Positions 15,960 to 23,987 are shown, counted from the first letter of the stretch. The stretch: 64,000 bases of DNA from Candidatus Latescibacterota bacterium (GCA_022819745.1 JAJEGS010000006.1:62001-126000), one strand, 5' to 3'. Numbers and translations: made by a program. The notes: generated by a model from the sequence alone, not told the origin.

Positions 15960-16580
15960 CTAACTCCCCATCGCCTCGGCAAAGCGGCGATTGACTTCGT
16001 TCCAGTTGACGATGTCAGTCCAAGCTGCGATGTAGTCAGGCCGACGGTTTTGATAGTTGAGATAATAGGCGTGTTCCCAGACATCGATGCCGAGGATGGG
16101 AACTCCGTCGCCCGTCATTAGGGGATTGTCCTGATTGGCAGTGCTGAGGATGTCGAGCTTGCCGTCCTTGACTACGACCCAAGCCCAGCCGCTGCCGAAT
16201 CGTTTGGTAGCCGCATCCACAAAGGCACTTTTGGCCTCGTCTGGGCTACCGAATGCGGCTTCGACAGCAGCGATGAACTCGGCCGAAGGCTCGCCGCGCT
16301 CCCCTGCTGGAGCCATGATCTGCCAAAACAAGCTGTGGTTGGCATGACCGCCGCCGTGGTTGCGCACCGCCGTGCTGATGTCCTCGGGGACGGCGTCGAG
16401 ATCGCTGATTAGGTCTTCGACACTTTTAGCGGCCAAGTCGTCATGCCCTTCGAGCGCGGTATTGAGACTGGTCACATAGGTATTGTGGTGCTTGGTGTGG
16501 TGAATTTCCATAGTGCGGGCATCTATGACAGGCTCTAGTGCGTCATAGGCATAGGGGAGATCGGGAAGAGAGTGAGCCAT
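15960..16580 (-). CDS. sodA: Superoxide dismutase, Fe/Mn family
   Basis: A 206-residue cytoplasmic SOD with metal ligands His27, His82, Asp166 and His170 ([24 protein letters not shown]). The active-site Gln in STANQDNP (Gln150) and Gly in GGGHANH favour the manganese form, though metal choice cannot be proved from sequence. GSGWAWVV is the usual central motif. It lies between the IscU-like gene (35 nt upstream) and the peroxiredoxin gene, under the promoter at 17042-17070. The group looks like an oxidative-stress operon. Confidence 0.96.
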   Translation of the reverse strand: MAHSLPDLPYAYDALEPVIDARTMEIHHTKHHNTYVTSLNTALEGHDDLAAKSVEDLISDLDAVPEDISTAVRNHGGGHANHSLFWQIMAPAGERGEPSAEFIAAVEAAFGSPDEAKSAFVDAATKRFGSGWAWVVVKDGKLDILSTANQDNPLMTGDGVPILGIDVWEHAYYLNYQNRRPDYIAAWTDIVNWNEVNRRFAEAMGS

Positions 16581-16615
16581 GGTGCAATCCTTTCGGCTTG
16601 AGGGTTAAAAATGCG

Positions 16616-16993
16616 TTAGGAGGCCGTACTGGCCTGATAGTTTTTCACTAGGGACCGAGTCGCATCAGCAGCTAGTTGGGCGGCGTGGCATTTCATGGGC
16701 GGTAGCCCTCCTAGTGCCTCTTCAATAGCTGTCGGCTCTAGCTGGGCTGCATCCACTAGCAGCGAGTCTGTCAGCAACTCGGTGAGCACCGAGCCAGCCG
16801 CGACCGAAGGCGCACAACCAAAGGTCTTACAGCTAGCGCGAACGATGCGGCCGTCTTCAACGCGAGCAAAAAGCTGCATTGCATCGCCGCAAGCCTCATT
16901 TTCAGCTTGTCCCGAGGCATTGGCATCACCGATTTGCCCAGCGTTGCGAGGGTGCCGATAGTGGTCGAAAACCACTGCGCTAAAAAAGGTCAT
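16616..16993 (-). CDS. IscU/NifU-like iron-sulfur scaffold protein
   Basis: The 125-residue protein has the start YRHPRNAG, Cys35 in NEACGD, Cys60 in FGCAPSVAAGS and a third Cys102 in PPMKCHAAQLA. In IscU the third ligand normally follows the His (HC); here the order is CH, a one-residue shift that may change cluster geometry. It would hold a [2Fe-2S] cluster for transfer to apoproteins. No cysteine desulfurase, ferredoxin or SufBCD gene is in the window. It is first in the operon with superoxide dismutase and peroxiredoxin, which links cluster supply to oxidative damage. Confidence 0.87.
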   Translation of the reverse strand: MTFFSAVVFDHYRHPRNAGQIGDANASGQAENEACGDAMQLFARVEDGRIVRASCKTFGCAPSVAAGSVLTELLTDSLLVDAAQLEPTAIEEALGGLPPMKCHAAQLAADATRSLVKNYQASTAS

Positions 16994-17041
16994 CTGCTCG
17001 CTTCAACAGCCCTAGTGAAAGAGGTCCGAGGAGTGGGTTGT

Positions 17042-17070
17042 ATAATACTTGCGTCCATGGGGGTTGTCAA
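17042..17070 (-). promoter_or_regulatory. Sigma-70 promoter of the IscU-SOD-peroxiredoxin operon
   Basis: On the minus strand TTGACA (17070-17065) and TATTAT (17047-17042) are 17 nt apart. The start codon of the IscU-like gene is about 49 nt downstream. Confidence 0.75.
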
Positions 17071-17120
17071 CCACACATTCCCCTGAAATACAATCCATAC
17101 AATGAGTTATAAACTCTACA

Positions 17121-17444
17121 TCAGGCTTTGAGGCCACCGGAATCACCCGGACCACCAGCACCGCAATCCCGCCAGTAGGTCCGCACCATCTGCAGGATGT
17201 CCCAGAGTATGGTATCCTTTGCTACTTGGTCGATTAATGAATGCAGCCGAGCGGCTTTCTCAGGCTCGATCAGCCCCAATCCGCTCATCATCGTCAGGTG
17301 GTGGATCAAGCCCGTTTGCAGCAACGTGCGGTTCATGTCCGAGAGGGGGATACTGCTTTTGTTAGCGAATTCCTCTTCGAGGCCGGCATAGAGTTCGGCC
17401 AAGCTGTGGGAAAGTGTGGTCTCGACTTTGTAAACTTTTTCCAT
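17121..17444 (-). CDS. Hypothetical protein, 107 residues
   Basis: I take the ATG at 17444, because a longer in-frame reading would start upstream of the promoter found at 17476-17503. The product is mostly helical and acidic (LSHSLAELYAGLEEEFA, then LHSLIDQVAKDTILWDILQM), ends in a Gly-rich tail and has no motif I recognise. GAGAGG sits only 2 nt before the ATG, so the exact start is unsure. It is a single-gene unit between the PspA operon and the IscU operon. Confidence 0.55.
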   Translation of the reverse strand: MEKVYKVETTLSHSLAELYAGLEEEFANKSSIPLSDMNRTLLQTGLIHHLTMMSGLGLIEPEKAARLHSLIDQVAKDTILWDILQMVRTYWRDCGAGGPGDSGGLKA

Positions 17445-17475
17445 GTCCTCTCGCCCGTGTGGAATCCTTGCGGTT

Positions 17476-17503
17476 AATATACCCGGCGCGTTCCCACTGT
17501 CAA
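17476..17503 (-). promoter_or_regulatory. Sigma-70 promoter of the 107-residue protein gene
   Basis: On the minus strand TTGACA (17503-17498) and TATATT (17481-17476) are 16 nt apart. It begins just after the response regulator stop at 17532. Confidence 0.7.
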
Positions 17504-17531
17504 CAAGACACGGCCGAGAGGACATGGTGGG

Positions 17532-18962
17532 TCATTTGGCGGTGATTTGGTATTTGCGGAGCAAGTGTCGGAAGCGATCATAGGTCAAGCCCAATTGCTG
17601 TGCCGCGTCTTTCTGCCGCCCCCCCACGCGGGCGAGCGCGTCGCCGAGCAATCCCCGCTCGACGCGCTCGACTTGTTCGTCGAAACTGCCCCCTTCAGGA
17701 AGGGCAACGCCGCTGCTGCCGCGCACTTCCGGGGGTAAGTCTTCCACGGCCACTTCTTCTCTTTGCGCAACGCAGAGGGCGCGTTCGACGGCGAATTTGA
17801 GTTCGCGCACATTGCCCGGCCAAGCGTAGGTCTCTAGCGTGGCCAAAACGCCTTCGGCAAACGGGCGTCGTTCAATCGCCGGCACCTCGTCGCACAGCTG
17901 CTGAGTAAAGTACTCAACCAAAGGTCGGATGTCCTCGGGGCGCTCCCGCAAGGGCGGTAGCTGGAGCACGCTAAACCTAAGGCGGTCGTAGAGGTCGGCG
18001 CGGAATTGTCCGCTGGCTATTTCCCGTTCCAGCTCCGCGTTGGTCGCTGCCACGACGCGCACGTCAACGTGGATCGTCTGCGTCCCACCCGTGCGTTCAA
18101 ATTCTTGGTATTCTATAACGCGCAATACGTTTTTTTGGAAGTCCAGCGAAGTGTTGCCGATCTCGTCGAGAAAAAGTGTGCCGCCATTGGCGGCCTCAAA
18201 GCGGCCGTGGCGCATTTCGGTCGCACCCGTAAAGGCTCCCTTCTCGTGGCCGAACAGCTCGCTTTCGAGTAGGGTATCCGACAGCGCCGCGCAATTCATC
18301 TTGACAAAAGCCCGCTCGCGGCGATTGCTCCCGTAGTGCAAGGCCGCGGCGATCAACTCCTTGCCGGTACCGCGCTCGCCGCAGATCAGCACGGGCCGCG
18401 GTATGGAGGCAACCTGTTCAACTTGCTTGAGCAGGTTCTGAATCAGAGGGCTACGACTGACGATCTGATAGCGCTGACCTAGCTGGGTCCGATAAAAGGT
18501 ATTATCGCGGTCGAGGGCTTCGTTCTCGGCCTTAAGACGGGCGTTTTCGCGCAATACTGCTAACATCCGCTCGACCTTTTCCATCTCCATTTCGAGCTTG
18601 TCCTCGACGTACAGATCTTTCTCGATAAAGTCCGCTGCCCCGGCCTGCACGGCTTCGACCGCCAAGTCAACGCTCCCCTTGCCCGTGAGGATAATAACCG
18701 GCAGCTCAGCCCACTGCTTTTTGATCTCTTGCAGCACTTCGAGGCCATTGGGTTGACCAACGCCAAAGTCAAAGTCCAGCACCACGAGTTCGACATCCGT
18801 CGGCCTAGCAGCCAGATGCCCGAGCAGCCGCTGGCCATTGGAAAACGAGATGACCTCCTTGCCCAAGCTGCGCAGTTTTTCCGCTAACATCTCGCGCAAT
18901 TCCCGCTGGTCATCGGCGATTAAGACGGCTTTCTGTTTTTTGCCTGTCATGCCCGTCCTCAT
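17532..18962 (-). CDS. NtrC-family sigma-54-dependent response regulator
   Basis: The 476-residue activator has a receiver domain (acidic pair in LIADDQR, phosphoacceptor Asp63 or Asp65 in LVVLDFDFGVG, Thr93, Lys115), a coiled linker, and an AAA+ domain. The latter has Walker A GERGTGKE (195-202), the sigma-54 contact loop GAFTGA (242-247) and Walker B GGTLFLDEIG. A Fis-type HTH at the C-terminus (GGRQKDAAQQLGLTYDRFRH) ends the protein. It opens sigma-54 promoters when phosphorylated, most likely by the kinase encoded 15 nt upstream. As last gene of the PspA operon, which has a -24/-12 promoter, it probably controls its own operon, taking the place of PspF. Met5 is another possible start. Confidence 0.92.
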   Translation of the reverse strand: MRTGMTGKKQKAVLIADDQRELREMLAEKLRSLGKEVISFSNGQRLLGHLAARPTDVELVVLDFDFGVGQPNGLEVLQEIKKQWAELPVIILTGKGSVDLAVEAVQAGAADFIEKDLYVEDKLEMEMEKVERMLAVLRENARLKAENEALDRDNTFYRTQLGQRYQIVSRSPLIQNLLKQVEQVASIPRPVLICGERGTGKELIAAALHYGSNRRERAFVKMNCAALSDTLLESELFGHEKGAFTGATEMRHGRFEAANGGTLFLDEIGNTSLDFQKNVLRVIEYQEFERTGGTQTIHVDVRVVAATNAELEREIASGQFRADLYDRLRFSVLQLPPLRERPEDIRPLVEYFTQQLCDEVPAIERRPFAEGVLATLETYAWPGNVRELKFAVERALCVAQREEVAVEDLPPEVRGSSGVALPEGGSFDEQVERVERGLLGDALARVGGRQKDAAQQLGLTYDRFRHLLRKYQITAK

Positions 18963-18977
18963 TCAATCCCTGAAAGA

Positions 18978-20333
18978 CTAGGTCTGTCCGCCCGAGAAAC
19001 TGAGCGGCAGATCAAGCCGAAAAACGGTCCCGTGTCCCTTGCTGCTCTTGACGCGCAGCACGCCCTGATGGGCCTGGGCGATGCGGCGCGCAATACTCAA
19101 GCCATAGCCATTGCCCCGTTCCCTAGTGGTAAAGCCAGGCTCAAACACCAACTCCAAATGCTCTTCCTCAATGCCCGGCCCATCGTCCTCGACCTCAATG
19201 AAAGCCAGCGACTGCTCCTCGTCGTAGCCAGCACCCAGCACCACCTGACCGCCGCTATTTCCTTCGAGAATTTCCAAAGCGTTGAGGCAGAGGTTGGTAA
19301 TGGCCTCGCGCAGCATTCGCTCATCGGCCTCTACGCGAGGTAAGCCCTCCTGAATCCGCGTCTGGATCGCGGATTTCCAAGTTTGGCGGTCAAATCCAGC
19401 GACCACCCGGCGCACCAAGCGCCCGAGATCGATCACCGTCGGGTGGATTTCATCCGTTTTCATCGCCTCCAAAAACCCCACCCATTCGTCGTACAGGGCC
19501 TCGTATTCGCTCCCTAAGCGGTTTAACTCTCCCTGTTGCGTTCCTTCGGCCTTGCGCCCCAGCCCTCGCAAGCGACTGCCGATGATCCCCATCAGGTTTT
19601 TAATGCGATGTCCCTTCGTGTAGAACCCCTCGTACACCTGTTCCTTTCCCAACTCGACCATTTCTAGCGACAGACGCGCAAGGACTTGCGGAGCGCTTTG
19701 CTCAAACTCCTCGCAGATGTGCTGGTATTCTTGTTCCAATTCGGGAGGTTTTACGTGACGAAAAAACAAACGGGCCAAATTCGCATACGGCTGACTAAGC
19801 TTGGGATCGAGCTGGATGGCGACCTTGAATTCCCCCATCGCCCCCAACACCTGGCCACCTTGCAGTAAGAGCTGGCCCAAGCTGTTGTGGCCAGCCGCGG
19901 AAAGCGGGTTGAGTGCCAACCCTTGGCGGAACGCGCGAATGGCTTCTCCGCGCCGCTGTGAATCTTCATTATACTGGCTACCGAGAGCGAAAAAGACGCG
20001 GTCGAGGGCTGGGTATTCGCGCCCTTCCTCGGCCGCGTGCACGATGGCCTCAAAGTGCGCCAGCGACTGCTCGCGGAACCGGGCGTTCCGCCGCCCTTGG
20101 CGCATTGCGAGCAAGCCGAGTTGGTAGTGACTTTCTAGATGCCCTCTCGCCGCAGCCGCTTCTAGCGCGGCAATGGCCGCTTGCTCATCCCCCAATTCCA
20201 AGAGACAAATCCCTTTGCGGTGCTGGAGTCCCAAGTCGTCTGGCACCTGCGCTAGGCCGCGCTCGCACCACTCCAGAGCCTCGGCCCAACGCGCACCTTC
20301 ACAAGCCTCTATAGCGCGGTCGAGCCAATTCAC
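18978..20333 (-). CDS. Soluble histidine kinase with N-terminal TPR repeats
   Basis: The 451-residue protein has tetratricopeptide-like repeats over residues 1-190 (for example AIRAFRQGLALNPLSAAGHN). Then comes a dimerisation/phosphotransfer region with His242 (YTKGHRIKNLMG) and a HATPase_c domain with N-box (REAITNLCLNALEIL), DDGPG (383-387) and GNGYGL (407-412). No membrane segment is seen, so it is cytosolic and probably senses a protein partner through the TPRs. PspA or the PspB-like proteins of the same operon are obvious candidates. It lies 3 nt after the second PspB-like gene and 15 nt before its response regulator. Confidence 0.88.
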   Translation of the reverse strand: MNWLDRAIEACEGARWAEALEWCERGLAQVPDDLGLQHRKGICLLELGDEQAAIAALEAAAARGHLESHYQLGLLAMRQGRRNARFREQSLAHFEAIVHAAEEGREYPALDRVFFALGSQYNEDSQRRGEAIRAFRQGLALNPLSAAGHNSLGQLLLQGGQVLGAMGEFKVAIQLDPKLSQPYANLARLFFRHVKPPELEQEYQHICEEFEQSAPQVLARLSLEMVELGKEQVYEGFYTKGHRIKNLMGIIGSRLRGLGRKAEGTQQGELNRLGSEYEALYDEWVGFLEAMKTDEIHPTVIDLGRLVRRVVAGFDRQTWKSAIQTRIQEGLPRVEADERMLREAITNLCLNALEILEGNSGGQVVLGAGYDEEQSLAFIEVEDDGPGIEEEHLELVFEPGFTTRERGNGYGLSIARRIAQAHQGVLRVKSSKGHGTVFRLDLPLSFSGGQT

Positions 20334-20336
20334 GGC

Positions 20337-20675
20337 CTAGCCTTGCTCTCGCGGTTTTTGGCGCTCCCAAGACTTAGATCCCACTCCGTCCATGTGGTCG
20401 ATCTTTACGCTGAGAGCGATCATCACGTCCTGCACCTCGGTCAGCCGCTGCTCTACTCCGGCCAGCCGTTCCCGCAACTCGTCTGGTTCAATGCCTTTGT
20501 CTTCGGATACAGTCGCCTTGAGCTTGAAGTAGTCGGCACCTTTGATGATGGCAAAAATCGCCACGGCAACCAACAAAAATACAGCACCTTCGTGGCTTTC
20601 CACCGCAATTAAGAAAAGCACACACGACGCGATACCGACGAAGACCCCGAAGACGATCCCCTTATTCTTGTCCAT
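20337..20675 (-). CDS. PspB-like coiled-coil membrane protein (second copy)
   Basis: A 112-residue protein with two hydrophobic segments at about residues 7-26 and 30-48, followed by a charged coiled coil (LAGVEQRLTEVQDVMIALS) and a short tail with the words DHMDGVGSKSWE. The coiled coil and tail are nearly the same as in the neighbouring gene at 20719-20994, so the two arose by duplication. The layout of a membrane anchor plus cytoplasmic leucine-type coil is that of PspB, which relays envelope stress to PspA. Direct homology to E. coli PspB is not shown. It sits between its paralogue and the kinase gene. Confidence 0.7.
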   Translation of the reverse strand: MDKNKGIVFGVFVGIASCVLFLIAVESHEGAVFLLVAVAIFAIIKGADYFKLKATVSEDKGIEPDELRERLAGVEQRLTEVQDVMIALSVKIDHMDGVGSKSWERQKPREQG

Positions 20676-20718
20676 GATTTAGCCCCTTTTCCTCTCTTCG
20701 ATGAAATAAACTTTTCAA

Positions 20719-20994
20719 TCAACTCTTCTTCCCATCTGCCTTTTTCGTGCTCCAAGGTTTAGCTCCCATCCCATCCATGTAGTCGATTTTCTCACTGAGG
20801 GCGATCATCACGTCCTGCACCTCAGTCAGCCGCTGCTCTACTCGCTCTAGCCTCTTGACGATCCGATCCTCTTCCTCTTTAGCCTTTTTATCCCGTCGCC
20901 TGCGGCTCGAATAATACTGGTTGCCCCAGTTGACTAATCCACTGCACAAAATGATGAAACATACGCCAATAGCGGCCTGCAAAAACCAATTCAT
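20719..20994 (-). CDS. PspB-like coiled-coil membrane protein (first copy)
   Basis: A 91-residue protein with one N-terminal membrane helix (about 4-23), a basic stop-transfer stretch (YYSSRRRRDKKAKEEED) and a coiled coil (RLERVEQRLTEVQDVMIALS). This is the size and layout of PspB (about 75 residues, one helix and a coil). The tail (DYMDGMGAKPWSTKK) matches that of the paralogue downstream. It is likely an inner-membrane partner of PspA or of the wHTH membrane protein encoded just upstream. The basis is architecture and operon position, not proven homology. Confidence 0.72.
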   Translation of the reverse strand: MNWFLQAAIGVCFIILCSGLVNWGNQYYSSRRRRDKKAKEEEDRIVKRLERVEQRLTEVQDVMIALSEKIDYMDGMGAKPWSTKKADGKKS

Positions 20995-21030
20995 TTATTC
21001 CCTCCCTGTCCGAGCTATAGCCTGTTCGTA

Positions 21031-21555
21031 TCAAGCGCTTTCGACGCCCTGGCTCCAGTGTTTCTCATGCGCGAAAAGCACTTCTGGAAAGCGATAGACG
21101 ATCAGGCCCGAATCGGTTATTTCGACCTCGACGAATCCCCCATCGGCCAAGCGCTTGAGAATCTCCGAGGCTTCCTCGACGGTCAGCCCGGTATCGGCCG
21201 CAGTTTCGGTCACCGTCAGGCGGCCATTTCTCTTCTGGGACAGCCGCACCACGCGGTTCTGCTGCCGTCGGTAGCGCACCAAATGCGCGGCCGCATCGAG
21301 CTTTTTGGCCAGTATCCAGAGCAAGCTGCCGAAAATGGTCTGGGTAACGCCAATGGCGAAAAACTCGAAATGGGAGTCTGGGCCATCGGCATGGAGAATT
21401 TGAAAAAGTCCGTAGAGCATAAACCCCAGCCCTATCGGCACCATCGGCACGGCCATTACCTTGAGAAAAAGAGCGCCTAGGCGCTTGAATCCCCCTTCCA
21501 TAGCACTTCGTACCTCGCTTTTTGCCGCATCGGGCGGTCTCATCGTCACAGCCAT
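21031..21555 (-). CDS. Membrane protein with C-terminal winged-helix domain
   Basis: A 174-residue protein with two membrane helices at about residues 27-49 and 66-84, joined by a short loop. A basic connector (RYRRQQNRVVRLSQKRNG) follows, then a winged-helix-like domain (RLTVTETAADTGLTVEEASE, EILKRLADGGFVEVEITDSG). Such a cytoplasmic wHTH on a membrane anchor may bind protein or DNA. It lies 48 nt after pspA and before the PspB-like pair, a position where PspC-type sensors are found in other systems, although it does not look like PspC. Function unknown. Confidence 0.7.
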   Translation of the reverse strand: MAVTMRPPDAAKSEVRSAMEGGFKRLGALFLKVMAVPMVPIGLGFMLYGLFQILHADGPDSHFEFFAIGVTQTIFGSLLWILAKKLDAAAHLVRYRRQQNRVVRLSQKRNGRLTVTETAADTGLTVEEASEILKRLADGGFVEVEITDSGLIVYRFPEVLFAHEKHWSQGVESA

Positions 21556-21603
21556 TAGTTCCTCGAATTCGGCAGATTACACAATATGCTGCGGGGCAAA
21601 GGA

Positions 21604-22278
21604 TTACTTGTCTTTATTCATCTTGTCCTTTAGAGCTTTCAATTCATCGTCAACGCTGTGATCGACTTCGATTTGGCGGATATCTTTCTCAATGCTTTCC
21701 ATCTCGCCCGAAACCTCCACATGCGCGGCGGCCTCTGCCTCGCTCTCTGCGACTTTTTGCTCAAAGCGTTCAAAGCTGGAAAAGGCATCCTCACCCAACC
21801 CGGAAATGCTCTGGGCCAGACGCTTGCGGGCTTGGGCAGCTTGGTGACGGGCGACCAACGTGCCCTGACGGGTCCGCGCTTCTTCGAGCTTAGTCTTTAG
21901 CTCGCGAAGCTGCTCGCGCAATTGTTCGGCCGTCTGCCGACTCTCCTCCACGGCCGGAGCCAGATCTTCGGCCGCTTTGGCAAACACTGCCTTGCGCTCC
22001 AGCGCCCGTCGCGCTAGTTCATCCTCCCCCGCTTCCACCGCCCGTTCGGCCTTGCGCTGCCATTCAGCGACTTGGCTTTGCTTGTCGTTGAACTGGCGCT
22101 CGAGCCGCTTGTGGTTAGCCACCGCGGTCCCTACCGAGGCCGTGGCCTTGCCGACTGCCTCTTCCATGTCCCGCACCATCTGACGGATCATCTTGTCCGG
22201 CTCTTCAGCGCGATCGAGCATCTCGTTGATGTTGGACTTGAGGATATCGCTTATCCTCCCTAAGGCTCCCTTAGCCAT
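21604..22278 (-). CDS. pspA: Phage shock protein A (PspA/IM30 family)
   Basis: A 224-residue ESCRT-III-like protein with the typical start (GRISDILKSNINEMLDRAEE, PDKMIRQMVRDMEEAVGKA), long helices rich in Lys/Glu/Ala/Gln and no membrane segment. PspA coats and repairs the inner membrane under envelope stress and in enterobacteria holds its activator PspF in check. Here it is first of six tightly spaced minus-strand genes and has a -24/-12 promoter 50 nt ahead, with GGAAGG 6 nt before the ATG. Family length (about 220-230) and composition agree. Confidence 0.95.
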   Translation of the reverse strand: MAKGALGRISDILKSNINEMLDRAEEPDKMIRQMVRDMEEAVGKATASVGTAVANHKRLERQFNDKQSQVAEWQRKAERAVEAGEDELARRALERKAVFAKAAEDLAPAVEESRQTAEQLREQLRELKTKLEEARTRQGTLVARHQAAQARKRLAQSISGLGEDAFSSFERFEQKVAESEAEAAAHVEVSGEMESIEKDIRQIEVDHSVDDELKALKDKMNKDK

Positions 22279-22328
22279 CGTACACCTTCCTTGATTGGGT
22301 GGTTTTTATTATTCACTGTTCCTAACCT

Positions 22329-22345
22329 TGCAAAGGTCATGCCAA
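22329..22345 (-). promoter_or_regulatory. Sigma-54 (-24/-12) promoter of the pspA operon
   Basis: The minus strand reads TTGGCATGACCTTTGCA. GG (22343-22342) and GC (22331-22330) are 10 nt apart, as in the consensus TGGCAC-N5-TTGCW. The start would fall near 22319, giving a leader of about 41 nt. Just upstream, two direct CATAAT words (from 22351) and one inverted copy (ending 22388) could be binding sites for the response regulator. E. coli pspA also uses sigma-54. Confidence 0.75.
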
Positions 22346-22385
22346 AACTTCATAATATCCATAATTTTCTGTAGCCCAATGTATT

Positions 22386-22413
22386 ATGACAAAAACATAG
22401 AGTAAATTATTAT
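22386..22413 (+). promoter_or_regulatory. Probable sigma-70 promoter of the symporter gene
   Basis: ATGACA (22386-22391) and TATTAT (22408-22413) are 16 nt apart, in an AT-rich stretch about 90 nt before the symporter ATG. It overlaps the CATAAT repeats upstream of the pspA promoter. Confidence 0.5.
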
Positions 22414-22504
22414 ATTTCAATGGCCGTATTCGCCACTTGGCTGGCGTCATTGGCCATTTTCACTCCTTTAGTTATTATAACAAATCTTCGCAAAGGATCT
22501 CGCC

Positions 22505-23947
22505 ATGGCCAATCCATTGGTCTTGATCGGTTTAGGTGTCTATCTCGCGGTGATGCTCGGCGTTGGTCTATACGCTGGACGCCGCGTCCGCAACTCGACT
22601 GACTTCATCGTCGCCGGCCAACGCCTGCCTTTATTGCTCTGCACCGCAACTCTCGCAGCGACGTGGTTTGGCGGAGGAATCTGCATCGGCGCTGCGAGTG
22701 CTGCATACAAGGGCGGCATCCTCGCTGTCATTGCCGACCCTTTTGGCGCGGCTTTGTGCCTGTTCATCGCCGGCCTCTTTTACGTCCGGCTGATGCGGCG
22801 CATGGGCTTGATGACAATCGCATCCTTTTTTAGCAGCCGCTTTGGCCCGCGGGCGGGCCTGCTAGCGAGCCTCTGTACCATTCCCGCCTATGTTGGCTGG
22901 ACCGGCTCGCTCTTGGTGGCCTTTGGGCGAATCCTGCAGATACTGACCGGCATTGATCCCGCCGTCGGCATCTGCGCAGCCGCAGTCATCGTGCTGGTCT
23001 ATACTTGGGCCGGCGGCATGTGGGCTGTCACGCTAACCGATTTCGTCCAAGTGACCATCCTCGTGCTTGGGCTGTTTATTTTGACGCCGATCCTTCTCGG
23101 AGACATGGGCGGCTGGAAGGCTGTCGTCGCCCAAATTCCGGCCTCCCGTTTCGATTTCTATCCTCGCGGCGACGCGGCCAGTTGGCTGGCCTACGCGCGC
23201 GACTGGCTGGTCATCGGCCTCGGCAACCTAGCGGGCCAGGATCTAATCCAGCGCAGTCTGTCCAGCCGCGACGAAAAGGTGGCGTACCGCAGTGCTTATC
23301 TCGCTGGACTGCTTTATATAACGGTCGGGCTATTGCCCGTTTTTCTCGGCATGGCGGGTGCAGTCATCCTCCCAGATTTGGCCGATCCCGACCTAGTTAT
23401 GATGTCCCTCGCCCTAAAATACCTGCCAGATATAGCCTTGGTCCTCTTTATGGGTGCCCTCGTCTCAGCCCTCCTGTCCAGCGCCGACAGTGCCCTCCTC
23501 GCTCCGGCGAGCGTCATAGGCTGGGACCTCCTGCGCTACTTCAAACCCGATGCCGAAGAGCGGTCGTCGCTACGCGTAACGCGCTTGTCCGTCCTCCTCT
23601 TGGGCGCACTATCTCTACTGTTGGCCCTCCGGACTGCTTCGGTGTACGACTTGATGGTCAATTCTTGGTCCGTGCTCCTCGCCTCGCTGTTCGTCCCGCT
23701 AACTGCCGGCTTGTGGTGGCCCAAGAGCAACGGCCCCGGGGCCTTAGCCTCCATAGCGGTCGGCCTGTGCGCTTGGCAGGGACTGAGGATAGTCTCCTCG
23801 GATCTGCCAGCCGACCTTCTGGCCGTGCCCTTTTCCGCCCTCGCCTTGGTAATCGTCAGTTTACTAACCCAAAAGAAGGCCCCACCGCAGCCCCTACTCG
23901 ATGCCGAGGGACGCCCCCTAGACTATAAAAATCGCTTGGGTATTTAA
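22505..23947 (+). CDS. Sodium:solute symporter (SSS family)
   Basis: The 480-residue integral membrane protein has about 13 hydrophobic segments and the SSS signatures: STDFIVAGQRLPLLL after the first helix, ATWFGGGICIGAASAAYKGG, the central LVYTWAGGMWAVTLTDFVQ, and LLSSADSALLAPASV, which holds the sodium-site Ser pair. It would take up a small organic solute with sodium. The substrate (sugar, amino acid, carboxylate) cannot be read from sequence. It is followed on the same strand by an aldehyde dehydrogenase and faces a convergent amidohydrolase/transaminase group, so the solute may be catabolised by these enzymes. GGATCTCGCC precedes the ATG. Confidence 0.92.
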   Translation: MANPLVLIGLGVYLAVMLGVGLYAGRRVRNSTDFIVAGQRLPLLLCTATLAATWFGGGICIGAASAAYKGGILAVIADPFGAALCLFIAGLFYVRLMRRMGLMTIASFFSSRFGPRAGLLASLCTIPAYVGWTGSLLVAFGRILQILTGIDPAVGICAAAVIVLVYTWAGGMWAVTLTDFVQVTILVLGLFILTPILLGDMGGWKAVVAQIPASRFDFYPRGDAASWLAYARDWLVIGLGNLAGQDLIQRSLSSRDEKVAYRSAYLAGLLYITVGLLPVFLGMAGAVILPDLADPDLVMMSLALKYLPDIALVLFMGALVSALLSSADSALLAPASVIGWDLLRYFKPDAEERSSLRVTRLSVLLLGALSLLLALRTASVYDLMVNSWSVLLASLFVPLTAGLWWPKSNGPGALASIAVGLCAWQGLRIVSSDLPADLLAVPFSALALVIVSLLTQKKAPPQPLLDAEGRPLDYKNRLGI

Positions 23948-23959
23948 CCTTAAGCTCGC

Positions 23960-23987
23960 TTGACAGGTAAAAGCGCGTACTTAACTT
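23960..23987 (+). promoter_or_regulatory. Possible promoter of the aldehyde dehydrogenase gene
   Basis: A perfect TTGACA (23960-23965) is followed after 16 nt by a weak TAACTT (23982-23987), 40 nt before the chosen start codon. Confidence 0.4.

Noticed and set aside
22422..22461. Inverted words TGGCC/GGCCA and CGCCA/TGGCG before the symporter gene as an operator
   Set aside because: The arms are short, imperfectly arranged and GC-biased, so they do not rise above chance.
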